NCBI RefSeq assembly: GCF_017357525.1 | Contig: NZ_CP036172.1 | Coordinates: forward strand, 1,028,561-1,092,560 | Length of the DNA stretch: 64,000 nucleotides | Direction: 5' to 3' | From: Methanofollis aquaemaris | GTDB taxonomy: Archaea; Halobacteriota; Methanomicrobia; Methanomicrobiales; Methanofollaceae | Part shown: piece by piece, positions 45,222 through 53,250 of the stretch | Layout of the letters: each line of letters starts with the position of its first letter | Numbering within the stretch: position 1 is the first letter of the stretch | Made by a program: the position numbers and the translations under genes | The notes under the pieces: generated by a model | What the model saw: only the letters and a program-made list of their open reading frames with translations | Told to the model about the DNA's origin: nothing | Databases searched by the model: none

Positions 45222-47991
45222 TCTGACTCATCTCAACTCATTCTGCAGCGACTTCAGACAGGATGTCATCAGGGGATCTGAAGAGGACGGGAGCACACAT
45301 GAGGACAAATTCACCGAACTCATAATGGATGCACTCGAAGAGGCAGATGAGACAGAAAATGCCGTGGTCTGTTACCACAAAAAGACCGGAATAAAGGTAA
45401 ACGGTTATGGAGTAAATGATTCCGGCGACATTCTGGATCTATTTATCTCAGAATATTCCGGCCAGTCGCCACCGGGCAGCATTCCTAAATCCGACATTAG
45501 ATTGGCATTCAGACGTGTTGAAAAATTCTTTGAAAAATGTCTGGATGGTTACTACAGATCTCTTGAAGAAGCACAGCCGGTCTATGATCTTTCAGACAGA
45601 ATATACAGATTCAGCAGTGAATTAAGAAAAATAAGATTTTTTCTTCTGACTGATAAAACATCAAGACTTGAAGAGATTAAAGACAAGGAACAGGGAGATT
45701 TTGTATATACATACCAGGTGTGGGATATCAACAGGTATCACAAACTTGTTAGTTCAGGAAGAAGCAGGGAATCCATAATAATAAAAATAAAGGAAGATTT
45801 TGACAGCTCTCTGCCCTGCCTGGATGAAGGCGGTAAAAATCCAGTTTATACCTCTTATCTTGCAGTAATACCCGGGAAGACACTTGTTAGCCTGTACGAT
45901 GAATACGGCCCAAGACTGCTTGAAAGGAATGTACGATCATACCTTCAGGTAAGAGGAAAGGTCAATAAAGGCATCCGGAACACTGTTCTAAACGATCCTG
46001 AAATGTTTCTTGCATACAACAACGGTCTTTCAACCACTGCCGAAGAGGTAACAACAGAAGTTATCGGAGGCAGGACATACATTACAGAGATTCGCGATTT
46101 TCAGATTGTCAACGGTGCACAGACCACCGCAACAATACATGATACATATGTGAAGAACAAAGATAAGGTTGATCTTCAGTATATTAATATTCCCATGAAA
46201 CTGACAGTTTTGAAAGACAGTTCTCAATTAAATGAGATTGTTCCCAGAATATCACAGTACTCAAATACACAGAATAAAATAGATATGGCGGATTTTTCGT
46301 CAAACCATCCGTTCCACATAAAAATGGAGGAACTTTCTGGAAGGATTCGGGCTCCTTCTCGGGAAGGTATCCAGCTTGAATCATACTGGTTCTATGAGAG
46401 AGTCAGGGGCCAGTACCTGAATAAAAGAAATAGGGAAGTTACACCTGCAAAAAAGAAACTTTTTGATAAGATCTATCCCAAGAGTCAGAAAATTGAAAAG
46501 ACAGAACTTCCAGTTTTTGAGCATACCTGGCAGATGCGACCCTATGATGTCAGTCTCGGCAAACAAAAAAATTATAAACTTTTCATGGACGAGATGGCAT
46601 CCAGAAGTGTCATTGAACCAGATGAAAAATATTTTATCGGCGCCGTTGCAAAGGCAATACTTTACAGGACAACGTATTCAATTGTCCGGAGGGAACTTGA
46701 AGGGGGATATAGGCCCAATATTGTAACTTATTCCATTGCTTATCTGAATTATAAAACCGGTAGTAAAATCAATCTCGAAAAAATCTGGAAGGAACAGGAT
46801 ATCTGTCCTGAACTCCGGGATGTCCTCTCCCAACTTGTAAAGGATATACAGCAGTTTATTATAACCGCTCCAGAGGGCAAAAATGTCACTGAATTCTGTA
46901 AAAAAAAGGAATGCTGGGATAAACTTTGTCAGGGAAATATTGAGTTAGCTGAAGGGGTCAGGGCGGCGTTTTCAGATGCTGAAAAACCAAATAAATCAGG
47001 GATAACAGCAAGTATTCCATTCAGCAGTGTTTCCCCGGAAGAATGGAAAAAAATTGAAGTTTGGGGCCTTCAAACAAGTTATCTTAACTCTAAACAGCGT
47101 AATATTGCAAAAAAGATCTTTTCAAATATGAAGGCAGGCAGATACTGTTCTCCTGATCTTATGCTTGAAGCCCTGGCTGTAATTAACATCGCCAAAAATA
47201 TGGGTTTTAATTTTTCCTCGTACAGTACGTCCAGAAAAGATGAATCTGAAAAATACAATATTTTTAGTGAAGAACCTGCAAAATCAAATTCAGAATCCAC
47301 CCCGGTATCCCCGGTTGAATCCTCAGGAATTTCCGATAAAATGATAGAAGCGGAGGTAATTCGGGTTCTGAAAAAGCATGGCGGCAAATGTAGAGTATCA
47401 GATTTGATCGGAGAACTGGAAAAAACATGGGATAGTCAGTTGACAGAATATGATCGTGAGATCTATGGGTCAGGTTATTCCAGATGGAGAGTCAGGGTTA
47501 CGGGAATGAAAAATCATCTGATTGAGAATAAAATTCTGAAGAAGCACTCAGAGAATGGAATCTGGGTTCTGAATCCGCGTTATGGCCCTGGAAAGATAAC
47601 CGGCCCAGAAAAAATAAACGATAAACCAGAGTTGATAAAAGATAAGTATGGAAAAATACTGAACACAGGCATTTCAGATGAAAAGATCGAAGAGGATATT
47701 GTCCGTGTTCTTAAAATGCACGGTGGTGCCACACAACTTTCCACTCTTCTTTCTGAACTTGAGGATGTTTGGGGCGGAGTTTTAACCCCGGTGGATCTTG
47801 AGAAAAGTAAGACAGGATATGTCAGATGGCGAACAAGGGTTTCCACAAAAAAGAATAACCTGATTAAAAAAGGAATCCTTGATAAAAATCGTCAGTCCGG
47901 GATCTGGAAGCTTGATAAGAGGACATATAATGATTCAGTTAAGGTAACTGAGGGATTTTTGTCTGAGGATTCAGTGCATGCTCATGATTAA
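45211..47991 (+). CDS. AIPR-family protein with two C-terminal winged-helix repeats
   Basis: 926 aa. The abortive-infection phage-resistance core shows LLERNVRSYLQVRGKVNKG and FLAYNNGLSTTAEEV near residues 245-285, then IVNGAQTTATI, as in AIPR proteins. The last 220 residues add two copies (about 705-790 and 819-903) of a segment with ...EVIRVLKKHGG...LIGELEKTW...GYSRWRVRV...NHLIENKIL...GIWVLN, which looks like the Mrr N-terminal winged helix. They may give sequence or modification recognition. Last gene of the operon, convergent with the glycosylase. Confidence 0.88.
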   Translation: MIFNLTHLNSFCSDFRQDVIRGSEEDGSTHEDKFTELIMDALEEADETENAVVCYHKKTGIKVNGYGVNDSGDILDLFISEYSGQSPPGSIPKSDIRLAFRRVEKFFEKCLDGYYRSLEEAQPVYDLSDRIYRFSSELRKIRFFLLTDKTSRLEEIKDKEQGDFVYTYQVWDINRYHKLVSSGRSRESIIIKIKEDFDSSLPCLDEGGKNPVYTSYLAVIPGKTLVSLYDEYGPRLLERNVRSYLQVRGKVNKGIRNTVLNDPEMFLAYNNGLSTTAEEVTTEVIGGRTYITEIRDFQIVNGAQTTATIHDTYVKNKDKVDLQYINIPMKLTVLKDSSQLNEIVPRISQYSNTQNKIDMADFSSNHPFHIKMEELSGRIRAPSREGIQLESYWFYERVRGQYLNKRNREVTPAKKKLFDKIYPKSQKIEKTELPVFEHTWQMRPYDVSLGKQKNYKLFMDEMASRSVIEPDEKYFIGAVAKAILYRTTYSIVRRELEGGYRPNIVTYSIAYLNYKTGSKINLEKIWKEQDICPELRDVLSQLVKDIQQFIITAPEGKNVTEFCKKKECWDKLCQGNIELAEGVRAAFSDAEKPNKSGITASIPFSSVSPEEWKKIEVWGLQTSYLNSKQRNIAKKIFSNMKAGRYCSPDLMLEALAVINIAKNMGFNFSSYSTSRKDESEKYNIFSEEPAKSNSESTPVSPVESSGISDKMIEAEVIRVLKKHGGKCRVSDLIGELEKTWDSQLTEYDREIYGSGYSRWRVRVTGMKNHLIENKILKKHSENGIWVLNPRYGPGKITGPEKINDKPELIKDKYGKILNTGISDEKIEEDIVRVLKMHGGATQLSTLLSELEDVWGGVLTPVDLEKSKTGYVRWRTRVSTKKNNLIKKGILDKNRQSGIWKLDKRTYNDSVKVTEGFLSEDSVHAHD

Positions 47992-48066
47992 AGTAAAAGG
48001 AAAAGACACTCTTTTAGAAGATATGACAAAAAATACCCGATGTCAGGAAGGGAATAAATTGTACGA

Positions 48067-48735
48067 TTAATCCTCCCTGACCTGCACCCCTTCCAGGTAA
48101 TACCTGCACATCTCCTTTAACGGACACTCCTGATGAAGAGGAACCTGTGCTCTGCAGATCGCAGCGGTAAAATCCAGGATTGCAAAGAGAAGTCGTCCCG
48201 GATCTTCCACAGAAAAAAGATCTTCTGCGATGGTTCTGACATCCCTCTTTCTTCTGATCTCACCGGTGAGATGTAATCCATAGAATCTGTTGATAAACCT
48301 CGCAATGTTTGAATCAATAACCGGATGCGACTTTCCATAACATATGGTGAGGATTGCTCCAGCCACATACTCTCCGACTCCCGGAATTTCTCTCAATCCA
48401 TTCTCTGTTTCAGGGAACTTTCCTCCAGATTCCCTGACGATGTATCGGGCTGCCTCGATGAAGTGTGCTGAACGCCAGTGAAGCCCGAGGTGTTCCGTCA
48501 CCAGCCGGACATCAGAAATATTCGCCTGTGCAAGGCTGAAAACATCCGGATAATGAAGGATAAACTCAGTATATACTGGAACAACCTGATCTGCCCGCGT
48601 TCTATGCAGCATGAATTCAGCAATCATGACCCTGTAAGGATCACGAGTGTGACGCCAGAGATAGTCCCTGAAATGTTCAGCTCCCCACTCCTGCAGCTGT
48701 CTCTGTATTTCTCCTGCATCTACAGATTTCATCAT
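48067..48735 (-). CDS. Mig-type T:G-mismatch DNA glycosylase (EndoIII/MutY family)
   Basis: 222 aa from ATG 48735, with AGGTG seven bases upstream; a start at 48774 would overlap the methyltransferase. HhH hairpin IPGVGEYVAGAIL with Tyr123 where EndoIII has Lys and MutY Ser; Tyr is the Mig.MthI (T:G glycosylase) residue. Catalytic Asp141 lies in PVIDSNIARF. The cluster motif reads C194-x6-H201-x2-C204-x5-C210, so the second Cys is His. It should remove T arising from deaminated 5-methylcytosine made by the adjoining methyltransferases, as in Methanothermobacter plasmid pFV1. Confidence 0.88.
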   Translation of the reverse strand: MMKSVDAGEIQRQLQEWGAEHFRDYLWRHTRDPYRVMIAEFMLHRTRADQVVPVYTEFILHYPDVFSLAQANISDVRLVTEHLGLHWRSAHFIEAARYIVRESGGKFPETENGLREIPGVGEYVAGAILTICYGKSHPVIDSNIARFINRFYGLHLTGEIRRKRDVRTIAEDLFSVEDPGRLLFAILDFTAAICRAQVPLHQECPLKEMCRYYLEGVQVRED

Positions 48736-48751
48736 ACTCAACACCTGCAAT

Positions 48752-49687
48752 TCAGATATATTTCCGACTCTCAATCATTTCCCGAATGACCCGGGCCATC
48801 TTCTGTGCCGCGATGGGGCTGACGGCATTGGCAACCATCTGATACCTTATGCTCAGGCCCATACCTGCGGGAAACCGGAAATCTGCAGGAAAACCCATGA
48901 TCTCCATGGTTTCCCGCACCGATAATACTCGCAGCGGGAAGTTTCCCTCTCCAGCCCTGGGATGGAGAATGTAGGTCTTCATAATGTTGCCAAAGGAGGG
49001 AGCATACCCATCATACTCCAACTTTGACCACCCATATTTGCCTGAATCATAATATTCCCGATACCGGTCTATTGTATTGAGGTGTGGCCATTCGTGATCG
49101 GGAACCTTTCCCTCTGCGTACCCTTCATATTTTTCGATTGCCTGGCCAACGGTGATTGGTTGCTCCTTTAAACGGTCCATGCGAATGAAAAAATCCTTTG
49201 CATCTAGTCCGAAATCTCTGAAGCCTACTGTGAATAGTCGCCGTCTTTTCGTTGCCGCCCCGAAATCGAGATATTTCAACGATTGTGAGGCTACGCTATA
49301 TCCTTCTCTTTTGACCTTTTTTATGAGCGATCGAAAGCCTTCGTCGCTCCCCATAGGGGGTACATTCTCCATCAGGAAAGCATGGGGTCTGAGTTCGATC
49401 ACATGGTCGAAGAATCGTTCGAGAAGCCGATAATCCGGATGGAGCGATCCCCGCTTCCGTGTGTTGATACTCGACCAGGGGCGACATGGAGGACCACCCA
49501 TCACAACATCAAATGTCCCGGGAACCGAGCCCAAGGTGAGATCGGCCTCAATACATTCACCAATATCATTGGTTGAAAATATATCTGCAGAGTACTGATT
49601 GATGTCAGCACCTGTTACAGAAAATCCGTCGTCTCTAAATCCCAGTGAGAGCCCGCCAGCGCCACAGAATAGGTCAAGTGCTCTCAT
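48752..49687 (-). CDS. DNA (cytosine-5) methyltransferase 1
   Basis: 311 aa. Motif I DLFCGAGGLSLGF (5-17), motif IV GGPPCRPWS with C68, motif VI MENVP with E107, motif VIII KRRRLFTVGF and motif X QMVANAVSP near residue 284. The target-recognition region is short (about residues 175-255). It has PCR in place of the commoner PCQ, seen in one branch of Dcm-like enzymes. Directly follows a second 5-methyltransferase and precedes the glycosylase, with 16 nt between. Confidence 0.94.
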   Translation of the reverse strand: MRALDLFCGAGGLSLGFRDDGFSVTGADINQYSADIFSTNDIGECIEADLTLGSVPGTFDVVMGGPPCRPWSSINTRKRGSLHPDYRLLERFFDHVIELRPHAFLMENVPPMGSDEGFRSLIKKVKREGYSVASQSLKYLDFGAATKRRRLFTVGFRDFGLDAKDFFIRMDRLKEQPITVGQAIEKYEGYAEGKVPDHEWPHLNTIDRYREYYDSGKYGWSKLEYDGYAPSFGNIMKTYILHPRAGEGNFPLRVLSVRETMEIMGFPADFRFPAGMGLSIRYQMVANAVSPIAAQKMARVIREMIESRKYI

Positions 49688-49726
49688 TATTTCACCATTA
49701 TCCAGTTTGTGAACCAGATCATGTTT

Positions 49727-50998
49727 TCAATCTACAACCTTTTGTATCATTTTTTTAATTTCCCGGGCGATTCCTTCGGCCATTAGAGGGGGAACCGCGT
49801 TTCCTATCTGAACATATTGTGCAGTCCGTGGCCCTTCAAAGAGATAGTTGTCAGGGAATGACTGGATACGAGCAGCCTCACGCACTGTAAGAGAACGGGC
49901 CTGACTTATATCTGGATGAATGAAAAAATGCCCATCTTTCGAGAGATGAGCGACAATTGCATGTGAAAGTCCATCTCCATCGACAACCTTGAATCGATCC
50001 AGGAATGAAGATTGATTGGCATGTGTCTTCAGGTTTTCAGGTAGTTCATTATAACGCAGCCGCTTTTTACTGTCATTCCACATCCTGATCGCAGTTCGAT
50101 ATATCTCACGATCTCTGTCATTATGATTTCTTGCAATGTGGTGACGGACATATCTATGATTGTTACGGATATGGGATCTCTTGAGGTACCCAGAGGGCCG
50201 GCCGACCCTGTATCTCTGTGGTCCATCCGTTCCTTCCCCGGGTTCGAGTTCACGAAGGTCTTTCAGTACATCCCAGATTTTATACCGGGGTTCAGCGATT
50301 TCGAACCCAGGATAGGTAAGATCATGATCTTTCTTCCATCCTATGAATATGATACGTTTTCTGTTCTGCAGAACTCCAAAATCCCGTGCATTCAGGATCT
50401 TAGGCTCTGGAGGAGTATAATATCCAAGACTTTTAATCCGCTCCAAGAAATCAGAGTAAATCTCTCCATTTCTAGCGCTTATCAGACCCGGTACGTTTTC
50501 AAAAACAAATATTTCAGGTTTAAATTCATCGATGAATCGTAAGTAGTGAATATAGAGGTGATTCCTAGGATCATTCCGCATTTTATTCAAATCTCGCGCT
50601 CTCCCTATCAGAGAATATGCCTGACAGGGTGGACCACCTATGATAACATCGACGTTGTTTCGATTCAGGTCATCAAGACGAGCATGGACATCGGCTATAG
50701 TTTTATCCAGTGTTTCTACAGATAGTTCACGGTCTATGATTCCAGTGTCCGAAACATCCAGTGATTTACACTCTTCAAGGAATTCATCACGGGAAATTTC
50801 CTGATCATAATACTGATAATAGATGTCCTGCTGCCCTTTTTCAACAAGAGCATGGAACAAGGTCCGGGTTTCAAGCGTCCGCGCTGCATGGACGTTCATC
50901 TCGATGTGGGAAACGATATTGAAATCATTCCGAAAAAATCCCTCGGTGAGTCCACCTGCACCTGCAAACATATCCAGGACTATTTTTTTTGACACCAC
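49727..50998 (-). CDS. DNA (cytosine-5) methyltransferase 2
   Basis: 423 aa from GTG 50998, with AGGTGAG six bases upstream. Motif I DMFAGAGGLTEGFF (9-22), motif IV GGPPCQAYS with C125, motif VI FENVPG with E167, motif VIII QNRKRIIFIGW, and motif X YVQIGNAVPPLMAEGIA near the end. Longer than the first enzyme, with a bigger insertion between I and IV and a bigger recognition domain. The two probably recognise different sites or strands. Confidence 0.95.
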   Translation of the reverse strand: MVSKKIVLDMFAGAGGLTEGFFRNDFNIVSHIEMNVHAARTLETRTLFHALVEKGQQDIYYQYYDQEISRDEFLEECKSLDVSDTGIIDRELSVETLDKTIADVHARLDDLNRNNVDVIIGGPPCQAYSLIGRARDLNKMRNDPRNHLYIHYLRFIDEFKPEIFVFENVPGLISARNGEIYSDFLERIKSLGYYTPPEPKILNARDFGVLQNRKRIIFIGWKKDHDLTYPGFEIAEPRYKIWDVLKDLRELEPGEGTDGPQRYRVGRPSGYLKRSHIRNNHRYVRHHIARNHNDRDREIYRTAIRMWNDSKKRLRYNELPENLKTHANQSSFLDRFKVVDGDGLSHAIVAHLSKDGHFFIHPDISQARSLTVREAARIQSFPDNYLFEGPRTAQYVQIGNAVPPLMAEGIAREIKKMIQKVVD

Positions 50999-50999
50999 C

Positions 51000-51303
51000 G
51001 ATTTCTCACCTGCAAACGAATATTACTATGAATTAATCAATTGTTATAATCTGTTTCTGAAAATCAAAAAAGATTTCCTTTCTTTTGCTATAGAATAGAA
51101 ATTGATAATGTCCCCCTCATTTTTTGTTGAAAAAATCAGCAGTTGTCACTATTATTAAATCCAGAAAATGGCAGCATCCAGAACACTATCCGACATGGCC
51201 CGATAAAAATTCCGGAAACCTAAAATCAATCCCAGACCAGCAAGATCCAGGAGAGGAGAGCCACCCCTCCAGGGGGTCTCCCACTCACGCCAGCGCTGGC
51301 ACG
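51000..51303. other. Right edge of the AT-rich island
   Basis: No gene. Up to about 51150 the DNA is AT-rich and must hold the methyltransferase promoter (TTATAATC-like elements on the minus strand near 51045-51060). Then it becomes GC-rich with hairpins: ACCCCTCCAGGGGGT at 51265-51279 and the 12-bp palindrome GCCAGCGCTGGC at about 51291-51302. No att-like direct repeat was recognised. Confidence 0.4.
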
Positions 51304-51448
51304 CCATCGGCCCGGGCCTCGCGGCGTTGTCGAGGATCACGGTCTTCACCGCGTTGAAGCCGACCTGTGTCGGCGTACAAAGGTCATTCGGGCTGGCATG
51401 GATCTCCGGCCCCCATGTTCCGGCACCGCCGCGGCCGTCCCACCCCAA
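51304..51448 (-). pseudogene. Unidentified host-type gene fragment at the island edge
   Basis: Minus-strand frame with strong G/C third positions, reading ...EIHASPNDLCTPTQVG, NAVKTVILDNAARPGPM. It is bounded by the GNAT gene on one side and island DNA on the other, with no start or stop that fits a whole gene. I do not recognise the family. Looks like the stump of a gene cut by the island's insertion or by deletion. Confidence 0.4.
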
Positions 51449-51932
51449 ACCTCACACACCCCTCCTCATCCCCCACCCCATCACACACAAACCCGCACTT
51501 CTCCAGCACCCGCACCGAAGCACCATTCCCCGCTTCCGCCTGCGCCACGACACGCACCACCTCAGGAAACCCAAACGCCCACGCCACCAGGGCGGCCACC
51601 GCCTCGGTCGCATACCCGCACCCCCGGTACGCCGGGAGAACCGCATACCCGATCTCCGCCTCGCCCTCAAGCGACGGCCGCCCGACAAACCCGCACGAAC
51701 CGACGAGCACCCCCTCCGCGGAGATCACGTACCAGAGATTCCAGCCCACACTCTCAGGGTCATTCTTCAACCAGGAGAAAAAAATTGGGAGGGCGTCGGG
51801 GAGCGTCTCGGGCGGCCAGTCATCGGGGACGGCGGCGCCCAGCAGACCGGCAAGCGTCGGGGCGTCGGCGGCAAGGTGCGCCGCCGTGGCCGGGACCAGG
51901 CGGAGACGGGCGGTCTCGAACGCCTCACTCAC
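51384..51932 (-). CDS. GNAT-family N-acetyltransferase
   Basis: 182 aa from GTG 51932, overlapping the methyltransferase stop by 8 nt. RimJ/RimL-like: N-terminal FETARLRLVPATAAHL, acetyl-CoA loop RGCGYATEAVAALVAWAF near residues 103-120, and RVLEKCGFVCDG near 141-152. Substrate unknown (protein N-terminus or small amine). Its last 60 nt run into the gene fragment at the island edge, so the C-terminal tail may be altered. Confidence 0.88.
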   Translation of the reverse strand: MSEAFETARLRLVPATAAHLAADAPTLAGLLGAAVPDDWPPETLPDALPIFFSWLKNDPESVGWNLWYVISAEGVLVGSCGFVGRPSLEGEAEIGYAVLPAYRGCGYATEAVAALVAWAFGFPEVVRVVAQAEAGNGASVRVLEKCGFVCDGVGDEEGCVRFGVGRPRRCRNMGAGDPCQPE

Positions 51933-52902
51933 TCCATCCCTCGGCCCGCAACCGCTCCTTCGCGCGTCCCACATACCCCTCGTCCGAATCCACGCAGACA
52001 AAGTGCCGCCCCGCCTGCAACGCCGCGATCCCCGTGCTCCCCGCCCCCGCAAACGGATCGAGGACCACGTCGCCCTTGAACGTATAGAGCTGGATGCAGC
52101 GGAACGGGAGTTCGACCGGGAACGGTGCCGGGTGGCCCACCTTCTTCGCCGAGACCGTCGGGAACGTCCAGATGCTCTTGGTCCACTCCAGGAACTGGTC
52201 CCTCGTGATCGTGTCCTCGCGCTCGCCCTTCTTGCGGGAGTACGTCCCCTTCGAGAAGACCAGGATATACTCGTGGACATCGCGCAGCGTCGGGTTCGAG
52301 GCCGAACACCAGCTCCCCCAGGCCGTCGAGATCCCCGCCCCGGTCGCCTTGTTCCAGATCACCTCGCCGCGCATCAGGAACCCCAGGTCGTGCATCACCG
52401 AGATGATATAACTGTGATACGGGATGTAGGGCTTTCTCCCGACATTCGCCACATTCACGCAGGCCCGCCCGCCAGGGACGAGCACCCGGTAGACCTCGGC
52501 AAAGACCGTGCGCAGGAGAGAAAGATACTCGTCGAGATCGAGGTCGTCGTCGTAGGTCTTGCCGACATTGTACGGCGGCGAGGTGACCATCAGGTGGACA
52601 CTGTCGTCCGGGAGGAAGGAGAGATCCCTGCTGTCCTTGCAGATCACCTCATCGAGGCACTCCTCCGGCACCTCGTTCTCACCGGTCCCGCCCTGACTCC
52701 CCTCTCCCCCGGCCGCATAGATCCGCCGGCCGTAGAAGGCGCTTGCGTTATGACATTCCCGTTTCGAAACCCCGAACTCACTGGTCTCCGACTTCTTCCT
52801 CCCGAAGGTGACGCGCTGCCTGCACGTCGGGCAGGTGGTGGAGTACTTCGCCTTCCCGGTATATTCCCAGGAGAAACCGCATGCCGGACAGGTGAGATGC
52901 AT
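51925..52902 (-). CDS. Beta-class DNA amino-methyltransferase with N-terminal zinc ribbon
   Basis: 325 aa. Residues 5-27 hold C-P-x-C ... C-P-T-C (CPACGFSW, TTCPTCRQR), a zinc ribbon. Then the beta-class order: motif IV TSPPY at 108-111, target region, FPVELPFRCIQ (X), and motif I DPFAGAGSTG at 282-291. Product N4-methylcytosine or N6-methyladenine. No nuclease neighbour, GC-rich host codons: a solitary host methyltransferase rather than part of the island. Confidence 0.93.
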   Translation of the reverse strand: MHLTCPACGFSWEYTGKAKYSTTCPTCRQRVTFGRKKSETSEFGVSKRECHNASAFYGRRIYAAGGEGSQGGTGENEVPEECLDEVICKDSRDLSFLPDDSVHLMVTSPPYNVGKTYDDDLDLDEYLSLLRTVFAEVYRVLVPGGRACVNVANVGRKPYIPYHSYIISVMHDLGFLMRGEVIWNKATGAGISTAWGSWCSASNPTLRDVHEYILVFSKGTYSRKKGEREDTITRDQFLEWTKSIWTFPTVSAKKVGHPAPFPVELPFRCIQLYTFKGDVVLDPFAGAGSTGIAALQAGRHFVCVDSDEGYVGRAKERLRAEGWSE

Positions 52903-52986
52903 CGATCACATCTTGGCTCCATCTGGTAATAGGAGTGCCGAAACGCCCCCGACAGATCCCGGGACCAGGGTGCGCCACCGGCCCCG

Positions 52987-53006
52987 ATTTATAATAAATT
53001 ATATAT
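52987..53006 (+). promoter_or_regulatory. TATA region of the DUF1508 gene
   Basis: TTTATAATAAATTATATAT, an extended A-box about 40 nt before the ATG at 53039, with GGAGGAA as ribosome site at 53031-53037. Confidence 0.55.
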
Positions 53007-53038
53007 GGGGGAGGCGCCTCCATACCCCCGGAGGAACC

Positions 53039-53224
53039 ATGCCAAAAGGGAAATTTGAGGTTTACCGGGACAAAGGAGACGAATACAGGTTCAGACTGAA
53101 GGCCTCAAACGGTCAGGTCATCGCCACCAGTCAGGGCTACAAGTCGAGGGAGTCATGCATGAAGGGGATAGAGAGCGTCAGAAACAATGCCCCGAATGCC
53201 GAGATCCTCGAACTGAGCGAGTGA
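53039..53224 (+). CDS. YegP/DUF1508 family small protein
   Basis: 61 aa, a single copy of the DUF1508 fold: GKFEVYRDKGDEYRFRLKASNGQ, IATSQGYKSRESCMKGIESV, and a short acidic tail. Bacterial YegP has two copies; one-copy archaeal forms are common and probably dimerise. Function unknown. Start fixed by GGAGGAACC just upstream. Confidence 0.95.
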   Translation: MPKGKFEVYRDKGDEYRFRLKASNGQVIATSQGYKSRESCMKGIESVRNNAPNAEILELSE

Positions 53225-53250
53225 CTCTTTTAAAAAAAGATTATTTTTTG
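53225..53250. terminator. T/A-run terminator between convergent genes
   Basis: CTCTTTTAAAAAAAGATTATTTTTTG gives T-runs on both strands right after the DUF1508 stop and over the end of the MscS-like gene: a bidirectional intrinsic archaeal terminator. Confidence 0.45.

Noticed and set aside
39447-51383. Integrated virus or plasmid reading of the AT-rich island
   Set aside because: No integrase, capsid, replication or transfer gene, no tRNA at the edges and no direct repeats were recognised; it looks like a transferred defence module only.
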